This document shows positions 31,387 through 33,905 of a stretch of 33,905 nucleotides of DNA, one piece after another (the first letter of the stretch is position 1; each line of letters begins with the position of its first letter). The stretch lies in assembly GCF_001663375.1 (NCBI RefSeq), contig NZ_LCTF01000028.1, forward strand, positions 1-33,905, given 5' to 3'. Below the pieces are notes generated by a model. It made no database searches, had not been told where the DNA came from, and saw nothing but the letters and a program-made list of their open reading frames with translations. The stretch is from Caldivirga sp. MU80. Its GTDB lineage: Archaea > Thermoproteota > Thermoprotei > Thermoproteales > Thermocladiaceae. Made by a program: the position numbers and the translations under genes.

Positions 31387-33522
31387 TCAGTAGTTTATAT
31401 CTAAAGTCACCTCTGCCTCATTAATAGGCGTTATTAATACCTTACTATTCTCATTGTAGTTAAAGGCAGTGGGTTTGCCGTTAATGCTAATTCCAGACGG
31501 TTTACTGGGTGAATAAGCCATTAATTCACCAGCCTCAACTAAACCTACCTTAAACCTGAATGTGCTGGAGACGCGTTCACCACTGATCCTAATTATCGAG
31601 ACAGGTGGTAGTGCATAACTTGAGAGACCTAAAATCTGTGGTTCATTAGCCCTTAAGGCAAAGACAACGTGGGGTTCAGCTTTCCTTACACATACGTTTA
31701 GGGTGCCTAGGCCTGATACACCAGTCCTCAGGTTGAGTAGAGTTGTGTTTTCCCTGGGACCTAAGTTAAGTTCATCGCTCTTCAATGTGTAACAAACCTC
31801 ATCAAGATCCCTATTGACGTTGAACAGTGCAATGGCTTTAACACCCCTGATGCTGGTTAATGCGATTAACGGTATTGCCTCAGTGTATGGGTCATGCAGA
31901 TACATGTCATCTATTAATTCAGCAGGTGAGTCAGGTCTTAGCACAGTCCACTGTGGTGATAGGAACATCCTAAGCAGATTAACGTTAACACCCCTCCTCC
32001 AGTATGGGTCTTTATCAACAGCATCCCCAATGCCAACAACCGAGTAGAACAACACCCTGGCGAGTAGGTCTGCGTAGGCATGGTGATCCTTAGTCACCAT
32101 TACGTCGAAGAATGGTGAATACCCGAGTTGAAGGGCCAGCATAGCATTGTAGGCGTTTTGGTAGAGCAGGTAATGCTTAGGTAGTGGTGCGCCGTAGTCT
32201 GAGCTTGTACGTATCATTAATGCATTATCATGCCTAGACCCAATGAAGTAGTGGTAGGAGTCGGGCATGCATAGCTCAACCAGTATGCCGTACTTCTTAG
32301 CAGTGGTTAGTAGGGAGTCGAGGTACCTTTCAAGCATACCAACCCTGGTCATGTAAACCTCACTACATCTTTGCCTAATCGTCGTTAACCAGTCATGCTT
32401 CACGGAGAGCACACCCTTATCCTTAAGCACCCTTAATACGTCGTCGAAGTACCTTTCTGGCTCAGTTATGCATGTGGCATTACTGGTTACGACGGAGCTG
32501 TACTTATTTACGTATGGCGACGCCTTAGATATGTACCTTAGGTGAACGCTCACCAATGGTCCAAGCATCTCAGCCATCTTCTTTAAGTCACCACCCAATT
32601 CAGGCACTTCACGGTATTCAATGGCGCCACCATCATCGGGGTTCTTGGGGTACCACCATGAGTCAACCTGGTAATACCTAACCCCAATGCCATTACTATC
32701 CATATACCTCTTAACCTCCATCATGGTCTCCATGTAGTTCATACCTGGCAATGTCCTGTACCAATACATGCCACCTGTATCGGTCCAGTATTGAAGCGAA
32801 TCTATGAACTCTCTATATGCCTCAATGGCCGTCCTAGCCCTGCCATACATCCCCCTAATGAAGCGTCCCCACCTGTTTAACGCCTCCGTAGGTTTATCAC
32901 CATAGACTATCAGTGAACTCAACACCGTCCCCCTGGGTATGTTACCTATAGTGCCACTGAAGCCGAGGATTGCATTAAAGCCAAGTGAACTTGGCGTTAG
33001 CTTAAGCAACTGTGGGGCTCTTGGTTCAAGAGCTGACACTATCACGGTGGCTTTACTGGTTGGGTTAATGAACATTGCGAAGGGGGCTAGTGTTACTTCT
33101 CTCTCCGGTGAATTAATGAAGACTGGCCTAATCCAGTTATACGGTGTGTAGCTAAATACCCTGCCTAAGAATAGCTGAGCCCTTAAGGAAGCGGTCTTAA
33201 CCTTACCTTCATCATCGGGTTCACCCTTAACATCATCGTTAAACGTGATAGTGGGCACCATAACAGGTTCATCATCATAAACCTTAACTGTGAAGGTTAC
33301 GTTAACCCCACCCGAGGAGCCATTGATACTTATTGACATGAACCTACCCAAGCCATCACTGCCACTCATCATGGAGGAGCTGGTATGCTCAATGCTATTA
33401 CCCACCACGGTGGCAGTTGCCCTAAGCACAGTCTCATCCCCATTAACCAATTCCCAGGAGGAATCCCCTGGAACAGTGATTAACCTTAACCTACCCCATT
33501 TCACCAAGTAAGCCTCAACCAT
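31387..33522 (-). CDS. GH36/raffinose-synthase-like glycosidase (putative alpha-galactosidase)
   Basis: 711 aa, no signal peptide, so intracellular. Residues ~1-225 are a beta-rich N-terminal domain. The central barrel carries RYYQVDSWWYPKN (the clan GH-D substrate loop), SVKHDWL with the likely nucleophile D377, and CMPDSYHYF followed by LMIRTSSDYGAPLP with the likely acid/base D442. These match the CMxHxxxxxY and RxSDDF signatures of raffinose synthases and of archaeal GH36 alpha-galactosidases such as the Sulfolobus enzyme. A C-terminal beta domain follows. It would release terminal alpha-galactose from imported oligosaccharides. A TATA-like GGTTTATAAC (33546-33555) lies ~29 nt upstream. 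Other clan GH-D activities remain possible. Confidence 0.75.
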   Translation of the reverse strand: MVEAYLVKWGRLRLITVPGDSSWELVNGDETVLRATATVVGNSIEHTSSSMMSGSDGLGRFMSISINGSSGGVNVTFTVKVYDDEPVMVPTITFNDDVKGEPDDEGKVKTASLRAQLFLGRVFSYTPYNWIRPVFINSPEREVTLAPFAMFINPTSKATVIVSALEPRAPQLLKLTPSSLGFNAILGFSGTIGNIPRGTVLSSLIVYGDKPTEALNRWGRFIRGMYGRARTAIEAYREFIDSLQYWTDTGGMYWYRTLPGMNYMETMMEVKRYMDSNGIGVRYYQVDSWWYPKNPDDGGAIEYREVPELGGDLKKMAEMLGPLVSVHLRYISKASPYVNKYSSVVTSNATCITEPERYFDDVLRVLKDKGVLSVKHDWLTTIRQRCSEVYMTRVGMLERYLDSLLTTAKKYGILVELCMPDSYHYFIGSRHDNALMIRTSSDYGAPLPKHYLLYQNAYNAMLALQLGYSPFFDVMVTKDHHAYADLLARVLFYSVVGIGDAVDKDPYWRRGVNVNLLRMFLSPQWTVLRPDSPAELIDDMYLHDPYTEAIPLIALTSIRGVKAIALFNVNRDLDEVCYTLKSDELNLGPRENTTLLNLRTGVSGLGTLNVCVRKAEPHVVFALRANEPQILGLSSYALPPVSIIRISGERVSSTFRFKVGLVEAGELMAYSPSKPSGISINGKPTAFNYNENSKVLITPINEAEVTLDINY

Positions 33523-33545
33523 ACCACCAACTCAAGGTAAATGCC

Positions 33546-33555
33546 GTTATAAACC
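33546..33555 (-). promoter_or_regulatory. TATA box for the GH36-like gene
   Basis: GGTTTATAAC on the minus strand about 29 nt before the ATG at 33522. Confidence 0.5.
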
Positions 33556-33723
33556 ATATGTTAAATACAATAATGTAAAAATACTAAGTGCATTAACCCT
33601 CTAACCTGTGAAAAATGATACCCGTAAAACACTGTACAGCATACCACCCCAGTTGCTAAAAGGAATGAATCTCATCGGCTACAACCCAGTAAGGTTCAGT
33701 GGGTTGGCTCCTAAGCACTAAGG

Positions 33724-33731
33724 TTTTAAAC
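33724..33731 (+). promoter_or_regulatory. TATA-like box for rfcS
   Basis: TTTTAAAC about 27 nt upstream of the ATG at 33755, fitting a leaderless transcript. Confidence 0.5.
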
Positions 33732-33754
33732 TCCCGCATTACCTTTTAACCTGC

Positions 33755-33905
33755 ATGTCCGAGCTTAAGGAGTTGCTCTGGGTGGAGCGTTTTAGGCCTG
33801 TTAGGCTTGTGGATTTGGTTGATCAGGAGGGTGTTAAGGTTGGTTTGCTTGAGTTTGTTAGGCGTGGTGACTTGCCTCACCTGCTCTTCTATGGTCCTCC
33901 TGGTG
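33755..33905 (+). CDS. rfcS: Replication factor C small subunit, 5' part (cut by window edge)
   Basis: The 50 codons present read MSELKELLWVERFRP, then LVDLVDQEGVKVGLLEFVRR and LPHLLFYGPPG, ending at the first half of the Walker A motif. The WVEkYRP-type opening (RFC box) and the spacing to GPPG are diagnostic of the archaeal sliding-clamp loader small subunit, an AAA+ ATPase that loads PCNA. The gene is divergent from the GH36-like gene across a 232-nt gap that holds both promoters and nothing else recognisable. Confidence 0.9.
   Translation, partial: MSELKELLWVERFRPVRLVDLVDQEGVKVGLLEFVRRGDLPHLLFYGPPG

Overview
This window looks like the chromosome of a thermophilic crenarchaeon of the Thermoproteales, probably close to Caldivirga or Vulcanisaeta. 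That genus guess rests on overall impression, not on a search. The archaeal signs are A/T-rich TATA-like boxes about 24-30 nt upstream of most start codons with little or no leader, GTG starts, a tRNA with an encoded CCA and a short intron at a non-anticodon position, an archaeal replication factor C small subunit at the right edge, Bat-type HTH_10 regulators, and surface proteins on Thr/Ser/Val-rich stalks ending in a membrane helix and Arg tail.

Layout. 1-4402 is housekeeping: intron-containing tRNA-Asp (-), MTH1-like Nudix hydrolase (-), a conserved hypothetical (+) and isoleucyl-tRNA synthetase (-). 4459-12707 is a polysaccharide use and uptake locus. A two-gene operon on the minus strand encodes a stalk-anchored GH12 endoglucanase and an unusual two-domain solute-binding protein. 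It diverges from two Opp/Dpp-type permeases and a family 5 solute-binding protein. 12762-17664 mixes decay with carbohydrate genes: a Bat regulator pseudogene, a putative beta-propeller protein, the 3' remnant of another solute-binding protein and a glycosidase-like barrel protein. 17698-21961 holds a beta-hydroxyacid dehydrogenase-family protein, a PLP aminotransferase, a small hypothetical, seryl-tRNA synthetase and a small zinc-binding protein.

21976-24710 is the most unusual segment. A Gfo/Idh/MocA-type oxidoreductase gene is split into three pieces by a TnpB (IS605/IS1341-type) element and a short tnpB-less relative in the opposite orientation. The middle piece of the gene is inverted between them. 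The two elements share end sequences and hairpins whose stems differ by compensating changes, as expected for an omega/reRNA scaffold. This TnpB seems to lack the second RuvC acidic residue.

24712-33522 holds a MetG-C-like tRNA-binding protein, two more family 5 solute-binding proteins, an intact Bat regulator convergent to the second of them, and a GH36/raffinose-synthase-like glycosidase. The window ends in the 5' part of rfcS.

Working model (inference): glucans and related polysaccharides are cut outside the cell by the anchored GH12 enzyme. Oligosaccharides are captured by several stalk-anchored binding proteins and imported through the single OppBC-like permease pair with an ATPase encoded elsewhere, then cut further by the GH36-like and barrel glycosidases. 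The SBP-to-Bat convergent pair occurs twice, once intact and once decayed, which suggests duplication and loss of regulated uptake modules.
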